A DNA stretch of 64,000 bases from Acidimicrobiia bacterium (lineage in GTDB: Bacteria > Actinomycetota > Acidimicrobiia > Spongiisociales > Spongiisociaceae). The stretch covers positions 19,209 through 83,208 of the forward strand of contig VXMM01000048.1 in NCBI GenBank assembly GCA_009841105.1. The letters are read 5' to 3'. Position 1 is the first letter of the stretch. Each line of letters begins with the position of its first letter. Under the pieces are notes generated by a model. That model searched no databases and was not told the DNA's origin. It saw only the letters and a list, made by a program, of their open reading frames with translations. This document shows, in pieces, positions 63,886-64,000 of this stretch. Position numbers and translations under genes: made by a program.

Positions 63886-64000
63886 TACCCGTGATCCGGA
63901 TCCGACGTCGACCGGACTACGCGAGAATCTCGTGTCGAGGCAGCCCCGTCCCGGGGTAGGGCGGGACGCGCTCGGCTCCAAGGTGGTGGCGGTGGGGGAG

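Noticed and set aside
1..64000. tRNA, rRNA, insertion sequence or prophage genes
   Set aside because: I looked in the larger gaps for tRNA T-arm sequences, transposases and integrases and found none I could support.

Overview
This window is a high-GC (about two thirds G+C) bacterial chromosome segment, almost entirely packed with genes. Two mycothiol enzymes (mycothiol conjugate amidase at 41.4 kb and mycothione reductase at 46.1 kb) point to Actinobacteria. Menaquinone synthesis (menA), a homodimeric pyruvate dehydrogenase E1 and a Suf system with a Rieske protein between sufD and sufC fit that. My guess is a deep, uncultured-type actinobacterium such as Acidimicrobiia; that is inference. 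No rRNA, tRNA, CRISPR array or transposase was found. Adjacent genes very often overlap by four bases (ATGA, GTGA or TTGA), so translational coupling looks widespread.

Layout. 0-10.5 kb: the tail of an upstream gene, an orphan sensor histidine kinase, a split Fe-S assembly system (sufD-Rieske-sufC, with sufB 4 kb away), a family 5 uracil-DNA glycosylase coupled to a lipoprotein with a putative glycosidase domain, a principal-type sigma factor, and DNA polymerase IV. 10.5-16.5 kb: glutamate synthase gltB-gltD. 16.8-30.7 kb: metabolic genes. These are a Rossmann protein, two-subunit aconitase X, a class V aminotransferase, a serine protease lipoprotein, an MFS transporter, a hydroxyacid dehydrogenase-SDR pair, DoxX, an orphan DNA methyltransferase, an EamA exporter, arfB/menA starting back to back, and a carbonic anhydrase-SulP pair.

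30.8-35.5 kb is an accessory island. It holds an FRG-domain/TPR protein, a phd-vapC module whose toxin is frameshifted, an AT-richer gene with a HEPN-like RX4H motif, and a mazE-mazF module whose toxin is also frameshifted. It is the likeliest place for an uncharacterised defence function. 35.6-46 kb returns to core genes (aceE, class V aminotransferase, EamA, mca, moaA), with a small accessory pocket at 42.3-43.5 kb and three coupled TadE/TadG-like genes.

46-54.6 kb: mycothione reductase, soluble transhydrogenase (sthA), Ppx/GppA, a DrrAB-like exporter, ferritin and a B3/B4-domain protein. 54.7-63.7 kb: a coupled cluster of a Zn-dependent dehydrogenase, FGGY kinase, class I aldolase, and a BMP-type ABC importer (lipoprotein, double ATPase, two permeases). 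Together these give the logic of importing a polyol or sugar, oxidising it, phosphorylating it and cleaving it. An EamA transporter precedes it.

The less expected observations are two core genes whose conserved N-termini and Shine-Dalgarno sites indicate ATC and ATT initiation codons (carbonic anhydrase and sthA), a 40-42 base dispersed repeat found three times at the 3' side of genes in the same orientation, and inverted TAGTTGC arrays bracketing the gap between the sigma factor and sufB.
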